Below are positions 56,677-64,000 of a DNA stretch of 64,000 nt, piece by piece (position 1 is the first letter of the stretch; each line of letters opens with the position of its first letter). Made by a program: the position numbers and the translations under genes. The stretch is taken from the NCBI RefSeq assembly GCF_006517175.1, contig NZ_CP041186.1:6785074-6849073 (forward strand), in the 5' to 3' direction. This DNA is from Persicimonas caeni. Lineage in GTDB: Bacteria; Myxococcota_A; Bradymonadia; Bradymonadales; Bradymonadaceae. Under the pieces are notes generated by a model, which had not been told where the DNA came from, ran no database searches, and saw nothing but the letters and a program-made list of their open reading frames with translations.

Positions 56677-58668
56677 TTACCGGTAGTACACGTCGATGGT
56701 GTTGAAGCCCGCATCGAGGGGAATGCGGCGAAATTTATAGCCGACGAGTCCCGCCGGCAGCGTCTCGACGTCGCCCGAGACGAGCTCGCCGGCGATGCGG
56801 TTGACGCCTTTTTTGGCCAGATGAAAGCCCTTGCCGTCGAGCTTGGCGGGCACTGTGATGGACATGCCGCGGCGCTTCGACTCGACGGTGATGCGCAAGA
56901 GGGTCGCGCTCTCGGGGCTCGGCTCGGCGACCTCGTCGGGAGCGTCGTCGCCGGCCTGCGGCGCGGGCCGCCTCTTTCTTGGGAGCTGGGCGTCGCGCAC
57001 CACGCGGCTCTGGATGCGCCCGGCGCGTCGAGAGCGCAAGAATTGGTCGAAGCGAAGCACGTTCGTGATGATGTGGTTTTGCTGCTCGGCCAACTCGAAG
57101 ACGCCCAGCCACTTCTCAAAGCGCTCCATGTCGGGATAGTCGGCGAAGATCTCGGGGTCGACCGCCCAGGTGATCGCCTGGTGGTGGCCGGCGGCACTCT
57201 GCGAGATGAGCTCGGCGAGTTCGGGGCCTTCGGTCACGCCGGTCGGGTAGACCACGGGGAGCTCGCGCATGCCGAGGGGCTGGCCCTCGTTGTTGACGAC
57301 CAAGAAAGGAAATCCGGTGCCGAAGGCATAGCCGGCGCCGGGCGCCGGGCTGTAGCTCGTGTCGACGCGGATGTCCTGGGCGGCCATCAGTTCGAAGGGG
57401 CGAGCCCACTCCTCGTCCCACCAGCTGTCGGTGATGCGCGCCGTCTTGACGTAGTTGACCGGCAGCGTCTCGCGCAGCTCGTCGAGCTGGGCGGCCAGAC
57501 CCACCGGTTGGGCCAGCGGCTGGAACTCGCCGATGCCCACGCGTTCCAGAAGCTCGTGGGGCGTGCCTTCTTTTTTCCAGGAGAGGCCGAGCTCGCCGCC
57601 CATGCGCTGGATGATGGCCGCGCCCGAGGCGGTCAGCCCGGAGTCGACCGAGGAGAGCAGGGTGGAGACGCCGTTTTTGTCGGTCTCGTAGTCGAGCATC
57701 CATCCGCCGCCGTCGCCCAAGGCGGTGTCTTCGTGGAGGGCGACGATGGCGCCGTTGGCGCCGCCGGGAAAGGGCCAGAACATCGGCACCGGGGTGTAGC
57801 TTCCGATGACGCCGTGGACGATGAAGCGCTCGAGCAGGTCGGCGTAGGGCACCGGGTTGGTGTGAAGCTCGGGGGCCATGATCAGCGCCGAAGTCTTCGG
57901 CGTGGTATGGCCCTCGGGGGCGTCGACCTCGTAGTCCGAGGAGGGGCGGCCCTGCTGCAGGGCGACCATCTGCTGGCCAAAGTCGAAGTCGACGGTGATG
58001 GCGGTGCCGTCGCCCATCGGCGCGGCGTAGATGGCCGGGGCGCCGTCGATGGCCAGGTGGGTCGTGGCGCCCTGGCGCGGGGCAGTCGAGCCGACGAATT
58101 CGGTCGACAGCGGCATGCCCATCATTTCTTGCTTGTAGGGGTCGACCAGCCCGCGCAGGTAGGTCAGCTTCTGGCCCTCGCGCTCGCCGGCGCGGCCGTT
58201 GGCCGAGAAGGTGTCGCGAAGCTTACCCTTGGGGCGCTCCACGACGATGATGTTGCCGTCGAGGGCGTGAAGGCGAAGCTTTTCGAGCAGCTCGTCGGGC
58301 ACCTGGTCGGAGACCGAGGAGGTCAGCACGACCACGCGCGATGCCTCCAAGACCTTCATCGACAGCGACTGCGGGGTGGCGATGGAGACCGGGCCGATCT
58401 CCTGTTCGAACAGGTTGATCCATGCCACACTGAAGTCGCGCGCCTCGAAGTCGGGTCCGCTATTGCGAATCGCCTCGTAGTCGAGCACGATGAGCACGTC
58501 CGAGTTCGCCTCGCGGGTAATCGTCATACCCTCGGCCGTCTCGACGTCGGTCTCCAGGACGAACGGCGAATTGTCCAGGTACAGTGCGGTGGCTACGATC
58601 AGCACGAGCGCCCACAAGAGCGCGCGATAAGCTGTGTGAGCCGATTGTTTTCGGCGACTTTCGAACAT
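56677..58668 (-). CDS. Membrane-anchored deacetylase-like protein, first of a tandem pair
   Basis: 663 residues with the same architecture as the 54718-56673 product: N-terminal membrane helix (AYRALLWALVLIVATALYLD), DUF4350-like region (VLIVLDYEAIRNSGPDFEAR; LDGNIIVVERPKGKLRDTF), barrel-like region with VPYADLLERFIVHGVIGSY, VDTSYSPAPGAGYAFGTGFP and a long linker, and a C-terminal beta-domain (MSITVPAKLDGKGFHLAKKG) ending VYYR. The two may form a heteromer. The gene is divergent from the 58809 membrane gene with a 140-bp shared upstream region. Confidence 0.78.
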   Translation of the reverse strand: MFESRRKQSAHTAYRALLWALVLIVATALYLDNSPFVLETDVETAEGMTITREANSDVLIVLDYEAIRNSGPDFEARDFSVAWINLFEQEIGPVSIATPQSLSMKVLEASRVVVLTSSVSDQVPDELLEKLRLHALDGNIIVVERPKGKLRDTFSANGRAGEREGQKLTYLRGLVDPYKQEMMGMPLSTEFVGSTAPRQGATTHLAIDGAPAIYAAPMGDGTAITVDFDFGQQMVALQQGRPSSDYEVDAPEGHTTPKTSALIMAPELHTNPVPYADLLERFIVHGVIGSYTPVPMFWPFPGGANGAIVALHEDTALGDGGGWMLDYETDKNGVSTLLSSVDSGLTASGAAIIQRMGGELGLSWKKEGTPHELLERVGIGEFQPLAQPVGLAAQLDELRETLPVNYVKTARITDSWWDEEWARPFELMAAQDIRVDTSYSPAPGAGYAFGTGFPFLVVNNEGQPLGMRELPVVYPTGVTEGPELAELISQSAAGHHQAITWAVDPEIFADYPDMERFEKWLGVFELAEQQNHIITNVLRFDQFLRSRRAGRIQSRVVRDAQLPRKRRPAPQAGDDAPDEVAEPSPESATLLRITVESKRRGMSITVPAKLDGKGFHLAKKGVNRIAGELVSGDVETLPAGLVGYKFRRIPLDAGFNTIDVYYR

Positions 58669-58808
58669 CCCGTACTGCGTGGCGAGGAACTGGGGCTGAG
58701 GAACGTCGAGCCTCGCGGGCTTCGACTCCCGCCGGAAGTATATGGGTTAGGCCCGCTCTGTAAACGCCAAAAAAGGCTGCAAAAGCCGCCAAATCGCTGG
58801 CACTTGTC

Positions 58809-59360
58809 ATGAAAAGCGTCATTACTTCGCGCGACAACGGAACCTTCAACATCGGCCAGACCCCTGCGGGCCGCGCCGCGGCGGCGATGGAGCGCTTCGT
58901 CTTCATCTTCCCGTTGATCGTGCTCGGCGGCTCGATTTTCTTTCTGCCCGACTATATCGGGCGCTACCGTGAACAAGAGCCGATGCCCGGGTTTTTGTTC
59001 CTGGCGCTCGTCCTCACCGCGCTCTTTATCGGTCTGGTGGCCTCCACGCTGCGCTTTTTTCGCAACGATCTGTGGGTGGTCGACGCCGGCGAGGGGATGC
59101 TCGTCTACCAGGCCAGCCGCGTGTTCGGGAAGGGCTTCGAGCAGGCGGGCATCGAGCTCGACATGGTCGAGCGCTTCATCGTCAACATCGAGGACGCGCC
59201 TCGCGACAGCGAGATCTTCGTGCGCGTCGACGGCCACGGCACCGAGCGGGTGATCTCGTCGCGCTTCGGCGTCGAGTCGGTGCGCGAGGCGGCCGACGAG
59301 CTCAAAGCCTTTCTGGACGACAAGGGCATCGATATTCCGGTGATCGTCGAGCAGAAATGA
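58809..59360 (+). CDS. Two-helix membrane protein of unknown function
   Basis: 183 residues. Two membrane helices (about 28-47, RFVFIFPLIVLGGSIFFLPD, and 61-82, GFLFLALVLTALFIGLVAST) followed by a cytoplasmic or extracytoplasmic beta-rich domain (DLWVVDAGEGMLVYQASRVF; EIFVRVDGHGTERVISSRFG) of PH-like appearance. No recognised family. No obvious ribosome binding site before the ATG. The 59361-59519 gap shows nothing I can name. Confidence 0.72.
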   Translation: MKSVITSRDNGTFNIGQTPAGRAAAAMERFVFIFPLIVLGGSIFFLPDYIGRYREQEPMPGFLFLALVLTALFIGLVASTLRFFRNDLWVVDAGEGMLVYQASRVFGKGFEQAGIELDMVERFIVNIEDAPRDSEIFVRVDGHGTERVISSRFGVESVREAADELKAFLDDKGIDIPVIVEQK

Positions 59361-59519
59361 GGGCGTGCACTCAACGCTTCCAGCCTTTACAATCCCACCA
59401 TATCGAGTCTGCTACGGGGGCTGCAGGAATCCTTTGGACCCCTTTTGCAGTTGAAGCTTGTGCAGATGACGATTGTAGCGTCGAAATCGAGACCACTGCC
59501 ACTTTCGAGGATGAGCTGA

Positions 59520-62500
59520 ATGCAGCGTCTTCGCCTGAAGCTGGGAATCATGCTGGTTGTGCTGGCCACCTACGGCACCGCCGAAGTCATCACCCCTGCG
59601 CCGGTCTACGCGCAGGATTGGGACGTCAAAGGCGGTGAGAAGCGTCGCCAGGAGATCATTCGCCGCTACAAGCAGTTGCTCGAGCGAAACCCCGTCGAGG
59701 GGCTGATCTTCGAGAAACTCGTCGCCTACGTCGGCCGCGGCAAAGGCCTCGACGGGTTGATCGACGACTACAAAAAGGCCGTCGAAGCCAAGCCCGACAA
59801 GCTCGCCTACCGGCTGATCCTGGGGCACCTGCTCAAGACCAAGAACGACTACAAAGGGGCGCTCGAGCAATACGAGAAGGCCGTCGAGCTCGACGACGAC
59901 AACCCGACCGCCTTCTTGGCGCGCGGCTCGGCGCATATGCTCCTGCAGCACGACAAGAAGGCGACCGAGGACTTCGAGAAGGCGCTCGAGCTCGAGGACG
60001 ACAAGGACCGCAAGACCAAAATCTTGCGCAAGCTCGCCGACGTGGCCTTCGCCCAGCGCGACTGGGAGCGCGCCGAGAAGTACTACGACCAGCTCATCGC
60101 CCTCGACAAGCGCAACGAGTACCTGCGCATGGAGTACGCGCAGGTGCTCGTGAAGTACAAGCGCTACGAGAAGGCGCTCGAGCAGTACGACGCGCTCATC
60201 AAGCTGGCCGGGCGCGACACCAAGGCGCGGGCGACCACGCTTCGCGACAAGGGCGACGTCTACGAGCGCATGGGCGAGCCGGAAATGGCCGTCAAGACCT
60301 ACCGCAAGGCGATGAAGCTGATGCGCGAGGGTCACTGGCTGCACAACGAGCTGCGCCACCGGGTCGTCGACGTCTACCGGGGCATGGACAAGCTCGACGA
60401 GCTGCTCGAAGAGTACGAAAAGGAGTGGAAGTATCCCGACTACGACGAGTCGATGATGCTGGCCAAGCTCTACGACGAGCTCGGCAAAGAGGACAAGGCC
60501 CTCGATTATTACCAGCGCGCCATCAAGAAGAACCGGCGCAAGGTCGACCCGCGCCTGAAGGTCATCCGCATCCTGCAGCGCCGCGGCGAGGACAAAAAGG
60601 TCGTCGACGCCTACCAGGACCTGATTCGTGTGGCGCCCGGCCAGCACCGCTTCCAGTTCGAGCTCGTCCAGATCTACTTTCGCATGGGCGACCGCAAGAA
60701 GGCCGAGCGCCAGCTCACCCGCATCGCGCGGCGCTTCCGGCGCGACCCGCAGGTCTATCTGGAGCTCGCCGACACCTATATGCGCTACGACATGCGCGAC
60801 AAGGCGCGCAAAGCCTACGAGCGCCTGGTGCGACTCGACCCGAAAAACGAGAGCTATATCCTGAGTTTGGGCGAGTTCTACTACCGCGAGAGTGAGCTCG
60901 ATAAGGCGAAGAAGACTTGGAAGAAGATCCTGCGAAGCCGGCTGTCGAAGGCCGAGGCGCACGCGCTGCTCGGCGAGACGTACGCCGAGCACGGCATGAT
61001 CGACAAGGGGATCGAGGAGTACAAAAAGGCGATCGAGCTCGCGCCCGACGACCTGACGATTCGCCGCGGCGTTGCCATCAACTACGAGCAGGCGCGGCGC
61101 TTCCAGCAGGCCATCGACGCTTGGAGCCACATCATGGAGAAGGCCGAAGAGCCCGAGATGCGCGCCGAGGCGCGCGGTCGGATCATCGGCATCTACCAGC
61201 AGCAGGGCAGACTACGCTCGAAGATGCGCGACTTCGCCAAGGCCTTCGAGGCCGACGAACCCGACGAGGAGTCCGGCTACTTCCTCGCCGAGGCGCACCT
61301 GAAGCGCAAGGAGTACGAGGAGGCCGAGGCGGTCTACTCGAAGCTCATCAAGCTAGACGACGAGGAAAGCAAAGAAGACGTCGAGGCGTTCGAGGCCCTG
61401 CTTCGCATCTACGAGCAGACCGGCGACAAGAAGAAGTCGATCGCGGTGCTCGAGAAGATGGCCGAGCTTCGGCCCAAGCTCGCCCGCGAGTACTTCCACC
61501 GCATCGCCGAGCTGTCGCTGGAGCTGTATCAGGACGACAAGGCGGTGCAGTACGCCATGCGCGCGGTCGAGCAGAACCCCGACGACGCGACGGCGCACGC
61601 CCGCTTGGGCGACGTCTACCGCGAGATGCAGCGGCTGGAGGCGGCGGCCAAAGAGTATCGCGTGGCCATCGACCTCGACCCGCGCGCGTTCGACCACACC
61701 ATGAAGCTCGCCGAGCTTCTCATGGAGTTGCAGCAGTACGAGGAGGCCGAGGAGCTCTATCGCACGATCGTCAAGAAGGCGCGCGACGAGTCGCTCATCC
61801 TCAAGGCGGGCCGAAAGGCGATGCAACTGGCTGAGGCCGACGGACGGCTCGAAGAGCTGGAGATGGAGTTCTCGCCGCTGTTGTTCAGCGCGCGCTCCAA
61901 GCCGGTGTACCGAAAGCTGATGCTCGAGCTGTACGACCGCGTGGTCACGCCGTTGGTGACCGAAATGCGCTACGGCATGGCGGGCGACCGAGACGAGACG
62001 AAAAAGCAGATCGACAAGATGTCGCGCCAGGCGCTGCCGGCGCTGACCGACGCGCTGCAGTCCGACGACGTCGGCCAGCGCGCGTTGGCGATTCGGCTGC
62101 TCGGCGACCTGCACGCCGGCCCGGCGGCGCCGACTCTGGCGCGTATCGCGGTCGACCCGAAGAGTTCGCTGCGTAGCCTGGCGGTCATGTCGGTGGCGCG
62201 CATCGGCGACGAGCGCGCCTCGCGTACGCTGATTCGGGCGCTCGACAGTGACGACCCGACGGTGCGCGACTTGGCCACTTGGGCGCTCGGCTTCACGGGC
62301 GGATCGCAGGCGGTCAAGGCGCTCGTCGACATCGTCAAAGAGGGGCAAAACTGGTCGCAGCAGGCGCTCGCGGCCGTCAGCCTCGGTCGTATCGGCGACG
62401 CGCGGTCGTCGCGGGCGCTGCTCGACGCGTTCGACTCGGCGCGGATCAGCCGCTCGTCGGACAATATCGCGATGGCGATTGTGTGGGCCTTGGGGCGCGC

Positions 62501-63590
62501 CGAGAGTGACAAGGCGGTCGACAAGCTGACCAAGGCGCTCGAAGAGGGCTCCAAAGAGGTGCAGAGTTTGGCCGCCTGGAGTCTGGCGCGCGTCGGCAAC
62601 GACGAGGCGCTCGAGGCGCTGCTCGACGCCTATTGGAGCGACGAGCCGCAGCAGCGTGAGGTCGCCGGGCGTGGTCTCGTCCAGCTCGCCGGGCGCGAGC
62701 CGGAAGGGCAGGGCGCTGAGTCTACGGCGCGCGAGGTGGCCCATGACATCCAGTATATCAACGACCGCCGCCACGAGATCCAAACCGACTCGGTGCTCTC
62801 GAGCCTGCGCCAGGACGCGAGCGCCATCGACGTGACGCCGGCGGGCGATTTCATCACGGATCATCTCGACACCTTCGCCCGCATGGCCAAAGGCAAGCTC
62901 GAGGGCGACAACGCCCGCGTGCGCCGCATCGTGCTTCGCGACCTGGCGGATATGTCCGGTGGGATGGGCTTCGGGGTCTTGTCGCCGGCCACCGATGCCG
63001 ACAAGGCGGCGGTGAAGAAGCTGGTCGCCAAGCTCCACTCTCCGCTCCAAGAGATCGCCAAGAGCGAGGAGTCGGCGGTGCTTCGTCCGGTCGCCACGCT
63101 TTTGGGGGCGGTGGGCGACAGCGGCGACGTGCCCAAGCTGCTCGAACTCGCCAAGAGCGACGACGTCGCAGTGCGCGAGGCGGCCGTCTCGGCGCTTGGC
63201 AAGATGCCGACTTCGAAAGAGTTGGTCGAGGCAGCCAAAGCTCGCCTCGGAGACGACTCGTTCGCTGTCCGCTCCGCAGCTGCAGTGAGTCTGGGCGAGC
63301 TCGTCGGCGCGAAGGACGCCCAGGCCGACGCGATCACCAAGGCGCTGCTCGACACGCTCGGTGACGATTACCGCGCCGTGCGCGAGGCGGCGGCTGAAGG
63401 GCTCGTCGCTCTCGGAAGCGACGCGGCCATCAACGGACTGGCCGAGCGGCTGGCGAATCTGTCGCTTCCGGTGAAGTTGGTCGCGCTTCGGGCGCTGGCC
63501 GACAGTGAGTCGGAGGCGGCCAAGAAGGCGCTGGTGCCGTATGCCGACCACGCCGATATGAGGCTTCGTCGGGCGGCGGCCGGTTTGTGA
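59520..63590 (+). CDS. Large exported TPR and HEAT-repeat protein
   Basis: 1356 residues. Signal peptide (about 1-31, cleavage after VYAQ). Residues ~45-790 are tandem TPRs (ALEQYEKAVELDDDNPTAFL; KAEAHALLGETYAEHGMIDK; ARLGDVYREMQRLEAAAKEY), about 20 copies by period. Residues ~845-1356 are HEAT repeats (RALAIRLLGDLHAGPAAPTL; VAVREAAVSALGKMPTSKEL; VKLVALRALADSESEAAKKA), ending with the last repeat. Both are protein-protein scaffolds, so this is probably a periplasmic assembly platform. It precedes the FHA-protein gene, 95 bp away on the same strand. Confidence 0.9.
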   Translation: MQRLRLKLGIMLVVLATYGTAEVITPAPVYAQDWDVKGGEKRRQEIIRRYKQLLERNPVEGLIFEKLVAYVGRGKGLDGLIDDYKKAVEAKPDKLAYRLILGHLLKTKNDYKGALEQYEKAVELDDDNPTAFLARGSAHMLLQHDKKATEDFEKALELEDDKDRKTKILRKLADVAFAQRDWERAEKYYDQLIALDKRNEYLRMEYAQVLVKYKRYEKALEQYDALIKLAGRDTKARATTLRDKGDVYERMGEPEMAVKTYRKAMKLMREGHWLHNELRHRVVDVYRGMDKLDELLEEYEKEWKYPDYDESMMLAKLYDELGKEDKALDYYQRAIKKNRRKVDPRLKVIRILQRRGEDKKVVDAYQDLIRVAPGQHRFQFELVQIYFRMGDRKKAERQLTRIARRFRRDPQVYLELADTYMRYDMRDKARKAYERLVRLDPKNESYILSLGEFYYRESELDKAKKTWKKILRSRLSKAEAHALLGETYAEHGMIDKGIEEYKKAIELAPDDLTIRRGVAINYEQARRFQQAIDAWSHIMEKAEEPEMRAEARGRIIGIYQQQGRLRSKMRDFAKAFEADEPDEESGYFLAEAHLKRKEYEEAEAVYSKLIKLDDEESKEDVEAFEALLRIYEQTGDKKKSIAVLEKMAELRPKLAREYFHRIAELSLELYQDDKAVQYAMRAVEQNPDDATAHARLGDVYREMQRLEAAAKEYRVAIDLDPRAFDHTMKLAELLMELQQYEEAEELYRTIVKKARDESLILKAGRKAMQLAEADGRLEELEMEFSPLLFSARSKPVYRKLMLELYDRVVTPLVTEMRYGMAGDRDETKKQIDKMSRQALPALTDALQSDDVGQRALAIRLLGDLHAGPAAPTLARIAVDPKSSLRSLAVMSVARIGDERASRTLIRALDSDDPTVRDLATWALGFTGGSQAVKALVDIVKEGQNWSQQALAAVSLGRIGDARSSRALLDAFDSARISRSSDNIAMAIVWALGRAESDKAVDKLTKALEEGSKEVQSLAAWSLARVGNDEALEALLDAYWSDEPQQREVAGRGLVQLAGREPEGQGAESTAREVAHDIQYINDRRHEIQTDSVLSSLRQDASAIDVTPAGDFITDHLDTFARMAKGKLEGDNARVRRIVLRDLADMSGGMGFGVLSPATDADKAAVKKLVAKLHSPLQEIAKSEESAVLRPVATLLGAVGDSGDVPKLLELAKSDDVAVREAAVSALGKMPTSKELVEAAKARLGDDSFAVRSAAAVSLGELVGAKDAQADAITKALLDTLGDDYRAVREAAAEGLVALGSDAAINGLAERLANLSLPVKLVALRALADSESEAAKKALVPYADHADMRLRRAAAGL

Positions 63591-63685
63591 GTTGCGAGAG
63601 CCTGAAAGCGGTCGCACCGAACACCTTGACCTGAATTGTTGTCCAGCCTAATCTGCCTGCGTCATTCACTGCAGAGGAGTGCAGC

Positions 63686-64000
63686 ATGTCGAGCTCGAGA
63701 ATTTGCACAAATTGTCAGGCAGTTGTCCCGGAGGGACATCACTTCTGCGGCCGTTGCGGCGCCCGGTACCACGAGGGCGGCGAGGCCGAGCAAGACGAGA
63801 CGCTCTACTTCGGCGCGATGATGGCGCCGGGGCGTGCGAAGCTCATCCTCATCAAGGGTGAGGGGCTCGAAGGTCTGAGCTATCATCTCAACGCGACCGA
63901 GCACGTCGCCGGTCGTGGGAACGGTGCGATTCTGTTCCCCGATGACGACTTTTTGAACAAGCGTCACGCGACGTTCCTGTATCGCGACAACAAGTTGTTC
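63686..64000 (+). CDS. Zinc-ribbon/FHA protein, 3'-truncated by window edge
   Basis: 105 codons are present; the frame is open to the window end. GAGGAG precedes the ATG. Residues 5-28 form a zinc ribbon (CTNCQAVVPEGHHFCGRCGA) and an FHA domain begins at ~50 (KLILIKGEGLEGLSYHLNAT, then HVAGRGNGAILFPDDDFLNK and the conserved H in KRHATF). FHA domains bind phosphothreonine, so this is a possible reader of Hanks-type kinases such as the one at 1392. Confidence 0.88.
   Translation, partial: MSSSRICTNCQAVVPEGHHFCGRCGARYHEGGEAEQDETLYFGAMMAPGRAKLILIKGEGLEGLSYHLNATEHVAGRGNGAILFPDDDFLNKRHATFLYRDNKLF

Noticed and set aside
55000-58812. A 1270-codon open frame on the plus strand
   Set aside because: It is antisense to the two deacetylase-like genes, which have motifs, starts and a coherent operon. 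The antisense frame is a product of high GC and shows no domain or ribosome binding site.
59412-63617. Two long minus-strand open frames (572 and 754 codons)
   Set aside because: They mirror the TPR/HEAT gene; their Leu/Val-rich sequence is what an antisense of TPR codons gives. No independent support.

Overview
The window is high-GC bacterial chromosome with the gene style of the Myxococcota/Bradymonadota (deltaproteobacterial) group. I infer this from a PknB-type Ser/Thr kinase with a C-terminal membrane anchor, an AgmX/PglI-like C-terminal domain, many lipoproteins, TPR/HEAT proteins, several roadblock/LC7-type domains, a response regulator fused to DUF4388 and roadblock domains, an FHA protein and a SEC-C protein. 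The taxonomy is an inference, not a match.

Layout. 1-5.4 kb: two paralogous proteins of unknown function flank a Ser/Thr kinase, followed by the HD-Pnk half of an RNA-repair operon. 5.4-6.2 kb: the RNA ligase half, behind a near-consensus promoter, a 19-codon leader ORF and a terminator-like hairpin. 6.4-7.9 kb: an ISAs1/IS4-type insertion sequence. 8-27 kb: envelope proteins (DUF695-RraB lipoprotein, TPR membrane protein, VIT/vWA/DUF2135 protein, CHAT-like lipoprotein), two alpha/beta hydrolases, a PPC-methyltransferase fusion, an operon with two roadblock-like proteins and a photoactive-yellow-protein-like PAS protein, and DUF892 convergent with OxyR. 27-42 kb: mostly single genes in either orientation, each bounded by a dispersed repeat that always points the same way; this stretch also holds a 13-unit palindromic array, a SEC-C protein, endonuclease V and hairpin-rich repeat units. 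42-50 kb: a four-gene operon with ATGA overlaps (DUF6176-GNAT, GNAT, Nudix-methyltransferase-APH, APH) behind a switch-like leader, then a methyltransferase, a cupin/TfoX_C/GNAT operon and an orphan McrB N-domain. 50-64 kb: response regulator-DUF4388-roadblock, a nucleotidyltransferase pair, an unusual short-arm tRNA with anticodon UAA, membrane proteins, a pair of large deacetylase-like proteins, a 1356-residue TPR/HEAT protein and the start of a zinc-ribbon/FHA protein.

The most distinctive feature is a ~49-bp intergenic repeat (left core GGGAACCAGGTTCCCC or GGGAATGGGGTTCCCC, then GACGAGGC, then ATGCGGG). I find about 25 full or partial copies between 6.2 and 52.1 kb, all in the same orientation although the genes point both ways. 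Several tandem duplications (96 bp, 410 bp, 17 bp and the 41.4-42.3 kb units) join at the same place in the repeat, just after GACGAG. It therefore behaves like a polarised recombination or duplication site that packages genes as cassettes, but no recombinase or transposase attributable to it lies in the window. The best candidates for undescribed biology are this repeat system, the 42-44-bp palindromic array at 35.3-35.8 kb, and the four-gene modification-enzyme operon with its leader RNA.
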